Origin: Henckelia pumila
Taxonomy: Eukaryota > Streptophyta > Magnoliopsida > Lamiales > Gesneriaceae
Length of the DNA stretch: 64,000 nt
Direction of reading: 5' to 3'
NCBI RefSeq assembly: GCF_033568475.1
Contig: NC_133123.1
Coordinates: 23,298,622 to 23,362,621 of the forward strand
Positions within the stretch are counted from its first letter, which is position 1, and each line of letters starts with the position of its first letter. Shown one piece after another: positions 11,256-22,467 of this stretch. Made by a program: the position numbers and the translations under genes. Under the pieces are notes generated by a model. It was given only the letters and a program-made list of their open reading frames with translations. It was not told the origin of the DNA and ran no database searches.

Positions 11256-12758
11256 CTATTTATATTTTTTTGTAAGCGGATCCGCAAAGTTTTCCTTTGA
11301 CTTCACATAGTCAACCGAAATAACCCCATTCGAGATCAATTGTCTTATGGTATTGTGTCTTCGACGAATATGTCGAGATTTACCATTGTGCATACTACTT
11401 TGTGCTCTTCCTATTGCTGACTGACTGTCACAATGAATCGTAATGGAAGACACCGGTTTATTCCAACATGAAATATCTTTTAGAAAGTTTCGAAGCCACT
11501 CGGCTTCTTCTCCAGCTTTATCTAGAGCAATGAACTCGGACTCCATAGTCGACCGAGCTATACAAGTTTGTTTAGAGGATCTCCATGACACCGCTCCTCC
11601 ACCGATTGTGAACACATATCCACTCGTAGACTTGGAGTCTTTCGTGTCAGAAATCCAATTTGCATCACAATATTCTTCTAGGACTGCAGGATATTTTGTA
11701 TACACTATTCCATAACTAGAAGTGTATTTCAAATATTCAAGCACTCTCATTAGTGCTTTCCAATGATCCTCACTTGGATTACTTATGAATCGACTAAGTT
11801 TGTTTACAGTATATGCAAGATCAGGACGGGTACAGTTAGTTAAGTACATTAAACTTCCTATCACCCTTGCATATTCCACTTGTGAAACAGGTTCTCCTCT
11901 ATTTTTGGCTAAATGTGTACCCAATTCCATAGGTGTTCTAGCCGGAGGACGATTTGTGGTATTAAATCGTTCAAGAACTTTTTCTACATAATGAGTTTGT
12001 TATAACATAATTCCAGTAGGAAGTCTAGAGACTTTAATCCCTAGAATAATATCACACAATCCCAAATCCTTCATGTCAAAATGTTGTCTCAACATTTTCT
12101 TGGTTTTCACAATCAATTCACGGTTGCTGCCCATGATTAACATGTCATCTACATAAAGACAAACAATTACATATGCATTTGTAGTACCTTTGATGTAGAC
12201 ACATTTATCACATTCATTTATTGTGAAACCATTTGACAACATTGCAGTGTCAAACTTTTGATGCCACTGTTTAGGTGCTTGTTTGAGTCCATACAATGAC
12301 TTGACTAGTTTACACACCTTTCCTTCTTTTTCGGGTACAATAAACCCTTCTGGTTGTTTTATATATATTTCTTCGTCCAACTCTCCATTCAAAAACACTG
12401 TTTTAACATCCATTTGATGTATCTCTAGATCATGCAATGCTGCAATAGCTATGAGAACACGAATGGATGTTATTCTAGAAACAGGAGAGTAGGTATCGAA
12501 GAAATCATATCCCTCCTTTTGTCTAAAACCTTGAACCACTAATCGAGCTTTATATTTATCTATAAATCCATCTTCTTTGTATTTTCTTTTAAGAATCCAC
12601 TTGGATCCTAAAGATTTACATCCCGGAGGGAGATCAACCAACTCCCACGTATGATTGTGCATGATGGAATCTATTTTATTTTGTATGGCTTCCTTCCAAA
12701 AAAGAGCCTCAGGATTTGATAAAGCCTCTTGAAGAGTTCTTGGTTCATTATCTAACAT
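11256..12758 (-). pseudogene. copia reverse transcriptase and RNase H
   Basis: RT reads from 12758: FWKEAIQNKIDSIMHNHTWE, KARLVVQGF, IHQMDVKTVFLNGELDE and the catalytic CLYVDDMLIMGS. A TAA near 11998-12000 separates it from RNase H at 11256-11930, with [48 protein letters not shown] and [20 protein letters not shown]. Copy 1 has lysine at residue 28 of the 12758 frame, where copy 2 has glutamate. Both catalytic sets are still readable, but upstream stops prevent a polyprotein. Confidence 0.9.
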
Positions 12759-12782
12759 GTATGTTAGAAAATCAGGACCAAA

Positions 12783-13730
12783 CTACTTTTCAACTCTTAC
12801 ACGCTTGCTGCGTCGTGGTTCCTCGTTGTTTTGTGGAGTTTCAGTTGTGTTTTCATGAGTTCGTTTGTACGAACTAATTTCTTTCCTTTCTTTACATGGA
12901 AAAATATTTTCAAAGAATACAACATTCCTTGACTCCATAATTGTGCCTTCATGTACACCAGGAATCATTGACTTATGTACTAAAAATCGATATGCACTAC
13001 TATTGTATGCATAACCAATAAATATACAGTCAACCGTTTTAGGCCCAATTTTTATTTGTTTTGGCTTAGGTATTTCTACTTTAGCCAAACACCCCCACAC
13101 TTTGAGGTATTGGTAAGAAGGTTTACGACCTTTCCACTGTTCATATGGTGTTTCGTCTTTTCCTTTGATTGGAATCCGGTTTAGAATGTAAGTTGCTGAG
13201 AGAATCGCTTCACCCCACATATTTTGAGGTAAGCCCGAATTTATTAACAACGCGTTCATCATTTCCTTTAATGTTTGATTTTTGCATTCTGCAATGCCAT
13301 TGGATTGAGGTGATTAAGGGGCTGTCGTTTGATGAATGATGCCTGAAGTTCAGCAAAATTATTCAAAAGGAGCCACATACTCTCCACCTCGATCACTTCG
13401 AATCATTTTAATTTTCGAACTTCGTTGATTTTCAATCTCAGTCTTATATTTCTTGAAAGCTTCAATTGCTTCATCTTTGCATTTCAATAAATATACGTAA
13501 CAAAATCTGGTGCAATCATCAATGAATGTTATAAAGTACTTATTTTCACCTCGTGTTTGTACCATTTTTAAATCACATACATCAGCATGTATTAATTCAA
13601 GTGGCGTAGTACTTCTCGTGACATTATGAAATGGAGTTTTAACCATTTTTGCTTCAACACAAATCTCACACTTATGTTGTGGATTTCTTTTAAACATAGG
13701 TATTACATTTAAATTTGCAAGTCTTTGCAA
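12783..13730 (-). pseudogene. copia integrase
   Basis: The first part (13359-13730) carries [10 protein letters not shown] from the HHCC domain and the core with [10 protein letters not shown] and IRSDRGGEY, the first two acidic catalytic residues. Then a cluster of stops (FE-stop-FC-stop...AP-stop-SPQSNGIAE) interrupts the region with the third acidic residue. The frame reopens at 12783-13262 with NALLINSGLPQNMWGEAIL and KVWGCLAKV. One of the clustered stops (TGA near 13350) is TCA in copy 2, so copy 1 has one more lesion. Confidence 0.87.
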
Positions 13731-13763
13731 CGTGTTGAAGTTAACATGTCCTAATCGTTCATG

Positions 13764-14546
13764 CTATATATCATAACTTTCAGTCAAGTAAGCAGAACCA
13801 ATAACTTTATTCTTCGCCTCAAGGCGGGAAACATTCATTACATTCAACTTAAAGAGACCACTATCTTGGTACCCTTTCCCAACAAATACACCAGATTTAG
13901 TTAACACAAATTTATCAGATTCAAATACCATTCTAAATCTAGCCTTGCTCAAGAGTGAACCAGAAACTAAGTTCTTTCGAATTTCTGGCACATGCAGCAC
14001 ATTCTTGAGCGTCACCTCTTTACCCGAGGTCATCTTCAACACCACATTTCCCACTCCCACAACTTCGGACGTTGCGGAGTTTTCCATGAAAAACTTTCGA
14101 TCCCCAACGGTGGCATAGGTGGAATACATATTTTTATCGGCACAAATGTGACTCGTAGAGCCGGTATCAATCCACCATCCTCTCGGATCATCCACCATGT
14201 TGGTCTCACAAATAACGGCACTTAAATCAATATCAGAAATTGCTAAAGGTACATACCTTTGTTCAACCAAGTTTGATTGATTTCGTTTCTGATTTGTGTT
14301 CTTTTTCTTTGGAATTCGGAAATCCCTTGCCATATGATTCGGTTTGCCACAGTTGTAGCAACTTCCTTGGAATTTCTTCGCTTTCCCCTTTTGCTTTCCA
14401 TCATGAGGGCGCTTCCTCTTGTGACTCGTACTAGATTCCGCCAGATTTTCTTTGGCCTCGGTTTCCATCTTTTTATGTGACTTGGCCTCGGTATTTCTGT
14501 TGTCCTCCTCAATGCGAAGTCGCACTATAAGATCTTCAAGTTTCAA
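13764..14546 (-). pseudogene. copia gag zinc knuckle and protease
   Basis: The frame continues after the stop with [18 protein letters not shown] zinc knuckle [14 protein letters not shown] lies near residues 63-76 with the last cysteine replaced by phenylalanine, so zinc binding is probably lost. The aspartic protease follows with [14 protein letters not shown] near residues 123-136. The frame ends at a TAG ([16 protein letters not shown]), probably a former tryptophan of the GAG-pre-integrase motif. In live relatives these domains bind RNA and process the polyprotein. Confidence 0.85.
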
Positions 14547-14585
14547 CTCTTTACGTTTGTGCTTAAGGTAGTTTTTGAAGTCTTT

Positions 14586-15107
14586 TCACATAGGAGGAAA
14601 CTTCTCAATGATATACGCGACTTGGAATGGTTCATTGATTTCCATCCCTTCGGCCAATAAGTCATGCAAGATGATTTGTATCTTTTGCACTTGACTCATT
14701 ACAGTTTTTGAGTCTATCATCTTGAAGTCCAGAAATTTTCCAACCACGAACTTCTTTATACCTGCGTCTTTTGTTTTGTATTTCTTCTCCAAGGAATCCC
14801 AGAGTTCCTTGGCCGTCTTGACTGATGAATAAACACTATAGAGAGTGTCATCAAGGCCATTCAGAATATAGTTTCTGCACAGAAAATCGCTGTGGTTCCA
14901 TGCATCAACAACGGTCCTCCTTTGGGTGTCAGAATCGCCATCAACGACGATAGGGGGATCCTCCTTCAGAAATCTAGACAGATTGAGCGTTGTCAGATAG
15001 AACAGCATCTTCTGCTGCCAACGTTTGAAGTCGGCACCATAAAACTTTGGCGGCTTTTCTCCATGTGCAGGGGCGGAAGCGAGCGGAGTGAATAAAACGG
15101 TAGACAT
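14586..15107 (-). pseudogene. copia gag, N-terminal part
   Basis: The frame of 173 residues begins MSTVLFTPLASAPAHGEKPP. It carries the copia gag signature FKRWQQKMLFYLTTLNL near residues 28-44 and a ...AKELWDSLEKKYKTKDAG segment, the retrotransposon gag (UBN2-type) fold that packages RNA. It is closed by TGA at 14583-14585 in the spot where relatives read PPSWKD, so TGG to TGA is the likely change. The start lies about 40 bases inside the 5' LTR boundary. Confidence 0.85.
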
Positions 15108-15146
15108 CTTCAGAATCCGAGAAATACAAAAATTTCGTCTTGCGAT

Positions 15147-16118
15147 TGTTATAAAGGTGTACTTCGAATTCTGAAAACGTGTACAACAACAGCAGCAACG
15201 GAAACAACAACTAGTCGAGGCAAGAGAATCTCTCTATCCGCAAGACGAAATTGCCCGTTAACAGTGCTCAACGTTGGCGGCAATCATCTCTAAGATACAA
15301 CGACTAACGATCGTGATATAGCAGCACTACAAATATCACGAACTTCAGCGAACGAAAATAAGTTTCAACTTTCCTTTGAGAAAGTGAGGGAGAGATTTTT
15401 CAGAAATCAGAAATCTGATATATACGGTATCAGATGTTTCTGTGTAATTTTTCTGTGTTATAACCAACGTATATATAGTCTTATACACGAAACAACACGT
15501 TTGAAGGCGTAAGGATGCAACACATGACAGAAAAAAGCCCAGAAAGAGTCGTGACTTTTCAGAACACAGAAGGTACGCTCGGGCGGTAATTTTCTACCGC
15601 TCGAGCGCCAATCTTCTGTCTCGCACCTAATAGGTGTCGCGCGCGGGCGGTAATATTTTACCGCTCGGGCGCACACCTACTTTGAACGGTGTGCTCGAGC
15701 GGTCATTTATTACCGCTCGGGCGCCCAACTTCTGTCCCGCGGTGATGCGCTCGAGCGGTAATGATTTACCGCCCGGGCGCACTCAATAAAATAATAAAAT
15801 ATTATTTTAAATAAATTTTATCGCCGGCCGGCCGCTCGCATGTTTGTTCCATCGATTAGCGTCTTGCCCCTTTACAAAACATCTGGTGCCCTAAGGGCCC
15901 AATCCCATAAACCAAACATGGGTTATTTAAGGTGAACAACAAATTGGAGTTGTTCCAATGTGGGACAACCAATTTCCCATTTCCCTCCAATTTATTTCAC
16001 CAAATTTTTGAATTTTTCAATACTTGGGACAAGTGTTTCAAGCCATTTGAGTCAATCATTTCAAACCCTTTCAAGCCCATTTCTTCCAACAATCATAATT
16101 CATTCAATATTTCCAACA
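15147..16118 (-). repeat. 5' LTR of copia element, copy 1
   Basis: 972 bp, beginning (- strand) TGTTGGAAATATTG and ending CTTTATAACA. The sequence just downstream on the - strand (ATCGCAAGACGAAATTT) is not the usual initiator-Met primer site TGGTATCAGAGC, so the primer is unclear. GC-rich hairpins lie at about 15570-15783. Confidence 0.92.
15570..15783. repeat. Four GC-rich hairpins in the copia 5' LTR
   Basis: Four successive near-palindromes of the form GCTCGAGCGGTAAT...TTACCGCTCGGGCGC, each about 33-36 bp, spaced by short unique spacers. Arms are the two halves of the CGCTCGAGCGGTA motif, loops are AT-rich. The same set occurs in the other LTR (10066-10275) and in the block copy 2 LTRs. 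They lie in U3/R, so an RNA-structural or regulatory role is possible but unproven. Confidence 0.8.
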
Positions 16119-16123
16119 AGAAT

Positions 16124-16627
16124 ATCCTACTTTCCTTTAAATTCGTCCATCTATTTTTATATATAGATTTCTGCCTTTCTCCTGTGAGTAAAATCGCAAT
16201 CTGGCTACAATTTCTTCTCCAAGTTCATCTTCCACAATTTTAATTTCGCGAGTTCTCGAATAAAATTTTAGTCCGAGTTCCGTCGTTTCTGAAGCTCCCT
16301 CTTTTGTTTCGTTTATCTAACTTTGATCGCACTTATACTGCATGCTTTACATGCAAATTGATTAATTAATTTGTCACCATGAATGCAACTAATTCGAATG
16401 TCTTTTTTTGTTTATCGAATCAATAATAGTGTTGTTAAGTGAATATTGTAGATAAATCGGAAACAATGAAAAATTAAAGTAGTCTCGCCAAGGGCAGAGA
16501 TCGGCGGAATTGGAAAGGTGCACCATCGAGATTCGAGAAAGATGGAGATCAACAAGGCAATTTAAATTATTTTATGCATAATATTGTAATTTATAATTTG
16601 TTTCGAATTAATTAATAAATATACGTG

Positions 16628-16662
<35 letters not shown>

Positions 16663-16706
16663 ATGATATAAACTTTAAACTAAATAGCAGGCAAGCAAGC
16701 ACAGAC
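16124..16706 (+). pseudogene. Decapitated F-box gene, 5' UTR and first exon only (copy 1)
   Basis: The segment aligns to the promoter/5' UTR, first exon and first intron of the F-box genes at 53640-54075 and 61360-61662. The first-exon codons ATGGAGATCAACAAG are present at about 16541-16555, but the splice donor is GC instead of GT (AAGGCAATTT). The intron runs through a TA microsatellite to AAATAGCAGGCAAGCAAGCA, after which the F-box exon is missing and a SINE follows. No protein can be made. Confidence 0.7.
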
Positions 16707-16724
16707 TATATATATATTTTTTGT

Positions 16725-16915
16725 GACGTGGACCCCCGAACTAACGCAATAGCCTGCAAACTACGTTAGTATACCACATTAATCAAGCACTGTGTGACGG
16801 GCTAGTCCAAGAAGGTGTTGGTAGGGAGAATATTCGAACTCCGACCTCTGGCCAAGAATTCATCTACTCCACCAACTTGAACACCCTCTTAGAGGCAATT
16901 GCCTCCTATTTAGTT
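16725..16915 (-). mobile_element. tRNA-derived SINE, - strand (copy 1)
   Basis: On the - strand the sequence has a tRNA-like promoter: an A-box-like AGTTGGTGGAGTAG and a B-box-like GGAGTTCGAATATTC about 35 bp apart. The body ends GTAGTTTGCAGGCTATTGCG, also found in the oppositely oriented SINE just to the right, and then an A/T-rich tail. It occupies the place where the F-box exon 2 should be. No clean target-site duplication was seen. Confidence 0.65.
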
Positions 16916-16972
16916 TGCAACTGTGCATTATATATACGACATCGATTTGTTGCAAATATGGTGCGATATACT

Positions 16973-17160
16973 GGCTCCCCATGGAGGTGTCCAAGTAATT
17001 GGTGGAATAGGTGAATTCTTGGTGCGATATACTAGCCCCCGGCCCCCCATGTGGTTTACCTGACTAGCGTAGTTTGCAGGCTATTGCGTTAGTACGGAGG
17101 TTTACCCAGAGCGCACCGAAAGATAGCGGCTGTGGGTTCCCACATAAAAAAAATAAAATT
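16973..17160 (+). mobile_element. tRNA-derived SINE, + strand (copy 1)
   Basis: It carries the same 3' body as its neighbour (GTAGTTTGCAGGCTATTGCG, CACCGAAAGATAGCGGC, TGTGGGTTCCC) and an A-rich tail. It is flanked by a 13-bp near-perfect duplication GGTGCGATATACT / GGTTCGATATACT at 16960-16972 and 17161-17173. The paralogous unit at 56947-56960 has a single CGTGCGATATACTACGG, an empty site. The B-box region is missing, so this copy is internally rearranged. Confidence 0.75.
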
Positions 17161-17173
17161 GGTTCGATATACT

Positions 17174-18882
17174 ACGAAATTGTGAATCTATTAGTATAAT
17201 TAGGAACAGTACTGGGCTTCAGCCTAATCCAATCCCTTCCCTTTTTGGATATTGACCATATAAATAGTTTAAATTTTTAATGTTTTACTGTTACACACTT
17301 CAGCCAATAACGATTTATCGTTTTAAATCCAACCCAGTACTTATTTAATTTATTAAACCTTTAATTGTTCATCTCTTATTGTTATTGGTGCACTACTCGA
17401 ATGGCAATATGGCACGAGCCCAAGACTAGTCACTGCTTTAATTCACCAATATTTTTTAATTTGTTCGTCTAATTTGAGATTATGGTCTAATAATTTGTGT
17501 TATCTGTCATGCTATGTTTTTTTTTCCCACTCTTGTTTAAGTATTTCTTTTGGTTACTTCTGAATTTTTTGTGTTAATGGATTTTTGTTAAAAATTATAT
17601 CTTGTATTGCACTAAGTTAATTAGGTACACTTTTAATAAAGAAATTAATATGTGAAAATATTGCTTTGTGCATATGATTTTTATTATCGAAATCTTTGAC
17701 TGCTCATGATTATGTAATTTCACAAAAACTATTGTATGATTTTCACACGAGTTAATTTTTATTACTAATACATATTTTTATATATTCGTTGAAATATTAT
17801 CCTTAATTCATTATATAGTTTGGCGCATTAATATTTAAATAATGAATACAACCCCAGATATAATTCTGAACCCCGCGTATAATTCTAGTTTTTTACGCCA
17901 ATTATTAGATATTATCTCTTTTTTTTTGGACAGCAGATATTATCTCTCAAGCCTCAATATTATACAAGTATATTCATAGTTTCTTAGAAAAATCAATATT
18001 TACCCCAATTAGTTTCGCCTATTGGATATTCTCACTCAAACTTTTGCAGGTAAGCCCAAACATAGTTCCAAAAACCGAAGCCATAATTTAATTTTTTAAA
18101 ATCGATTTAAATAAAATTTAATTTTTTTAATTTAAAAAGAAAAATAAAATGACATCAAAGTTTTTTTTTAAAATATTATTCTCTAAAAAACAATAACATC
18201 ATTTAGTTTCCTTCCAAGGACAATAAAAATAAAAGTTAAATTTAATTTTTTAGATCAAGTACTTTAATTACATAAATTTAAGGATATAGTATACTATGAG
18301 ATCTTAAAATTAAAAATAATATATGGTTTTGGTATTGGTTTCTCATTTTTTTGGAATGCGAATCGTAAGCTCCAATTCTACGGTTTCGATTCTTATTTTT
18401 TAGAAAAGGTTTTGATTTCGATTCCACGGTTATTAGAAACTCTCGTCTGACTATTAGCATGTGAAACAGTGAAAGTAGCCACACAATACTTACATACACT
18501 ATCCAAAAGTATTAATTGTCAAGTAAACCTATATACAAATTTATATAATTTTCGACAAAACATAAAACAAAGATTTATATGTGCAAGTATGTTCCAAAGT
18601 ATTATGAAATGTTTTAACAAAGACTTCACATGATCACAAAATATTCTCTGGCTACTTTCTTCATGCAGAGTTTGTTACAACATTTCAGAGCATTGAAGTT
18701 ACATGCCTTTGTACAAATTTACTTGGAAATATTTCTTAGTCAATTAATTCCATTAGAAATTTGTATAAAGAGATTTGAGACAATCTTTGACCGTCCTTTC
18801 TCGAATGTTTTAGAACAAATCGCTCACCTATTTATTTTGGGGCCATCGGAAATAATTTTTACAAGAGCTCTCTTTTCAAGTT
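17174..18882 (+). repeat. F-box downstream segment (copy 1), non-coding
   Basis: Matches 34385-36114 (block copy 2) and, with more divergence, 56955-58676 downstream of the F-box pseudogene. AT-rich, with no convincing gene. An open frame near 18630-18944 is partly kept in the 58439 paralog, but the overall DNA is equally conserved, so it is not taken as coding. It ends at the AAGTT target site of the Tat element. Confidence 0.7.
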
Positions 18883-19476
18883 TGATGATGTTGAAATTTT
18901 ACCTCGAGTTCGGTCTGGTAGAATGGATCCTCCAAATCCTTTAGAAAGTAGGTCAGGTCGGGTATGGCAGAACTGCACAAGCAACAGCTAGGTCAAAGGG
19001 ACGCCGAAAGTGTTTTCGGCGTGACCCCTCCGAAGCCTAAGTCAGTGTCTTGAAGGCAGAGGGTATGATTAATGCAAAAACTGAGAGATATGAGTGCGTG
19101 AATGTAAAAGTGAGTAATGAATAATACAACCATAACAATACCTGTATTTATAGGAAAAATAGAGTAAGTTACCTAGTCGAATTATAACATGTCCTGTACT
19201 GAGACTCTTCATCCATTGGACCGCCTTCAAGTTTATCCCCATCTCATAAATATCTCGAGATGGTCAAACTTATCCACAATGCATGTAAGAGAAGTCCATC
19301 CAGCACATTAGGGGCCAGCTTTGGTCGGCCCATAAATAACAGCCCAGTTTAAGTAAAGCCCTAACAGGTGTAAAACTGGGCTGAACCTTACCTAATGATT
19401 ATAATTCAATAATTGGGCCAACCCTCATAAACCCATAACGAATGGATTCGGGTTAAAATAATTTCACGAGGTATCA
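18883..19476 (-). repeat. Tat-lineage gypsy 3' LTR (block copy 1)
   Basis: 594 bp, TGATGATG...GGTATCA, preceded by the AAGTT target duplication at 18878-18882. Nearly identical to the LTR at 36115-36708. Because block copy 1 lacks the other half of the element, this LTR has no partner of its own. Confidence 0.92.
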
Positions 19477-19749
19477 ATAGTACCTCCCGAACTGGTCTAA
19501 AAGAAGAATGAGTTTAGACTAAGAATGGAGTCCGGTCCCCGCACTGTACATGTGTCCCTAGAACAATCCAGCATTTTATTCATGAAATGTGTTTCTTTTG
19601 GACGGTCCAGATCAGGATCCGCGTGATGTGTTTTTCATGAACGGCTCAGATGTCCCCTGACGGTTCATTTATCGAAACCAAAAACCTTGACTTGTCCCGT
19701 CCCGAGCCGTAGATCCAGTAAAAAATCAACGGTCCAGATCGATTCACCA

Positions 19750-19762
19750 TCTATATATATAT
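19750..19762 (+). promoter_or_regulatory. TATA-like element before the antisense gene (copy 1)
   Basis: CTATATATATATGAA lies about 180 bp upstream of the antisense start codon at 19940, followed by a T-run and a pyrimidine-rich stretch. It is between the 3' LTR and the gene and could start antisense transcription. Copy 2 has the same motif near 36982-36994. Only sequence resemblance supports it. Confidence 0.35.
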
Positions 19763-19939
19763 GAATCGGTAAAATCTTGTTTTTTTTTTTTTTTTTACCT
19801 TTCACTCTTGTACTGTTACGCTGCAAAAATTTCAAGAGCTCGCCCGACCCGGACTACTGCGTCTGTCTTGTTTGTGTCACTCCCGAGCTACAACTCTTTC
19901 ACCTGTAAGTCCTACCGTCCTTACACTAGGCTGATTAAT

Positions 19940-20865
19940 ATGTCCTCCCCAGACGAGACTTCTGTTCAAGAGATAGTAGCCTTTTTTGAAGCATCCAATT
20001 CTCCCTCTAACAACCCCGAGCCCTCCGATTCCAATAATCCAAGCTCAGAGCTGGATCTGTCGGAGACTCGTATAGAAAAATTAAAGCGACTGCACAAACT
20101 CAGGTCGGATGAAGCCCGATTATCTGCCAAAGGGAAAAAATGGTATGAAGTCCTGGCCTCCCATCTAAGTCCAGACCTAGGTCCCCTCATTAGGGAGAAA
20201 TCGGGAATGCCCGATACCTATGATCTTATAATCCCGGGCCGTAAAGACCGGGCTCACAGACCCCCCCCCCCTAATTTCTTGAGCTTCAGCCTAGATCAAA
20301 TCAAGATGGGTTTAAGATTTCCAGTCCCGAACTGCATTTCCTACTTATGTCAGTACTTTTGTGTGTTCCCGAGTCAGTTATCCCCGAACTCTTTTAGTTC
20401 AATTCTATCATTAGGTGTACTTTTTTGTTTTTTCCGAATTCCCTTAGACATAGGAAATTTCATTTACTTTTTGCAAATTAAGAAAACCGCCCCGGGCCGC
20501 TTCTATATTTCCATGCGACCCGAATACCCCTTTTTGAAGGGTAAGCCTAGCTCACACAAAGGCTGGACAAACAAATATTTTTTTGTCAACCCCAACCAGC
20601 CATGGGAATGCCGGTCTAACTGGGCTATGAACTTTACCAGTCCTGAACTTCCAGCCCTGCCTACTCACAACTTTACCAATTTTATCAATACCATGTCCGC
20701 GCAAACTTTTGATATTGAGAGCCTGATTGAGGAGGATCTGCTCTGTCATTATGGCTTCAGTGGGAAGGGAGTAGAGATCCAAGGGGATGTAGGTAGTACC
20801 CCTGTACCCGTGCTATCCTTATCTTAGAATGATTCCCCTTATGCCTTTGATTTACCGTATTTTTA

Positions 20866-20915
<50 letters not shown>

Positions 20916-21975
20916 GACGACAGGATCAAATCTGCCGCTATGCCTGCCAACTTCAGAGCTGCACTGAAGAACTTGAAGAGGAAGAAAACAGAGGACAGTG
21001 AGGCCAGAACTCATCCCGAACCTCCACTGAACAGTCAAAAAAGAAAACTTCCAAAACCAAGGAAAAACCCAGCACTAGTCTTCCCGAGCTTGAGCAGCCG
21101 TCCATTGTTTCCTCGTCCCGAGCTCGTGGCAAAGAACCCATAATAGAGTTCAAGTCCCTACCTGACGCTGAACCTCAGGGAATGCCCGATCAGCCCGGGG
21201 TCCCAGAGATGTCATTTTTCTCGAAGCCCGACCCCCAAGGGTGCCTAGGCATAATGCAGAACCTGATTTCTCGTTCTGATTTAAAAATCCTTCAAGGAGT
21301 GCCTACCTTGGAAGCTGAACAAAACTTCGCTCTTGCCTCCCTGCAGGTATATTTCACTTTTCGATCTTACTTTGTATACTGAGCTGTCATGTACCGAGCT
21401 GGGTTTTACCCTTCGTGTTTTCACAGGCTCTAGCTTGGAGAGGGGAGATCACCAGCCGAGCTTTCAAAGACCGGGAGGAACACAACCTGAACCAGGAGGC
21501 CTTCGTTGCTCGGATTTCTGAGCTCCTACGAAAAACCCGGGAAATGAAGGCTGATCATGAGGAAAAGGTGACCGAGATGAGGGTGGAGATTGAATCCACA
21601 CGGGATGCTCTGGAGGCTGCTCATAAAAAGACTGCCGAGCTGGAAGTGGATAAGATTGAACTAAAGAACCAAGTACGGGCCCTGACTCGGGAACTTGAGG
21701 CTGCTAAGGAGGTCGGGAAAAGAGAATTCTTGAATTCCGCCGATTTTGCTAATGCCGTAGCTGAGAAGGCGGCTACCTTCTTTGATGAGGGTTTCAAGGG
21801 GTGCTTAGCCCAGTTCAGGGCTAATGGGTACTCAGAAGCCGAGCACCCCGCCCTTTTCCTAGATTGTACCAAGGCTCTTGATGACATGCCCGATGAAGAC
21901 TCGGAGGAGGCCGAGCAAGAGAAGCCAGAAGATCCCGATCAGAGCTCAAGGTCACAGGACGCCCCCGCCCTTTGA
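19940..21975 (+). pseudogene. Antisense accessory gene of the Tat element, Transposase_28-like with coiled-coil tail (copy 1)
   Basis: It runs opposite to gag-pol, from near the 3' LTR toward integrase. Exon 1 (19940-20792) starts MSSPDETSVQ and keeps an intact frame including MGLRFPVPNCISYLCQYF, SQLSPNSFSSILSLG and LKGKPSSHKGWTNKYFFVNP, the pattern of the plant 'putative gypsy type transposon' family (Transposase_28). Donor GT at 20793, TA-microsatellite intron, acceptor TTTAG; exon 2 20917-21345; intron 21346-21426 (GTATATT...TTCACAG); exon 3 21427-21975, strongly coiled-coil (RISELLRKTREMKADHEEK...). Phases agree at both introns. Exon 2 needs a frame change near 21000, so the gene is probably broken. 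Extra antisense ORFs are known in Retand/Tat elements; their function is unknown. Confidence 0.75.
20865..20912. repeat. TA microsatellite in intron 1 of the antisense gene (copy 1)
   Basis: Pure (TA)n run within the intron. The copy at about 38100-38150 is longer, so the repeat has changed length since the block duplication. Confidence 0.9.
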
Positions 21976-22467
21976 TTATTTGTATAAATATTGTTTAAAA
22001 ACATGATCTAAATGGTAGACCCTGCGAGGTCATTGATTTTGGTTGTTGCCCAGGTAGGGCTAATACATTGTTTACTCTTTCACATATGAATGTTTTTGCC
22101 CAGTTCAGGTTTATTTAAGAATTTTCCTTTTCTAACATAGTTTTACTGTTATAAATGTGCATGCAAATCCACCCACAAAATTTATCAAGTATAAATCTTT
22201 TAAGGGCCCGACCTACATATATCCGGACTGGTTGAATCAAGTCATAATTAATCCAGTGTATCCCTAAAACCCGAACTATATGTACCCGGACTGGATGAGT
22301 GAGAATTGAATTCCGACCTTCAAGGGTGCCTGGACTAGTTGAATGCAAATTAGTACCTTTTCTAAGCTCTTTAATGCTCTACTGTGACCCTCGAGCTTGA
22401 ATCATACTAGGATTTTCAATTACCCACCAAAATGTGGGTGTTAGTATTGCTAATTACTAATTTTAAG

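Larger units (their letters stand above)
9641..16118 (-). mobile_element. Complete but dead Ty1/copia element, copy 1
   Basis: LTRs at 9641-10667 (3') and 15147-16118 (5') flank gag, protease, integrase, RT and RNase H in copia order, all on the - strand. The ends are TGTTATAAAG...TTCCAACA in + orientation. A 5-bp target-site duplication AGAAT lies at 9636-9640 and 16119-16123. The uninterrupted context GAGAATAT...CCTAC is recognisable at the paralogous unit near 52780-52800. The internal region has at least six in-frame stops, so the element cannot move on its own. Its twin is at 26856-33333. Confidence 0.95.

Noticed and set aside
18630..18944. 104-residue ORF conserved in three units
   Set aside because: Conservation is at the same level in the surrounding DNA, and the C-terminal end runs into the Tat LTR; the 58439 version ends differently. 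No codon-level evidence for a protein.
21621..21887. Alanine/serine-rich minus-strand ORF
   Set aside because: It is the reverse shadow of the coiled-coil exon of the antisense gene.
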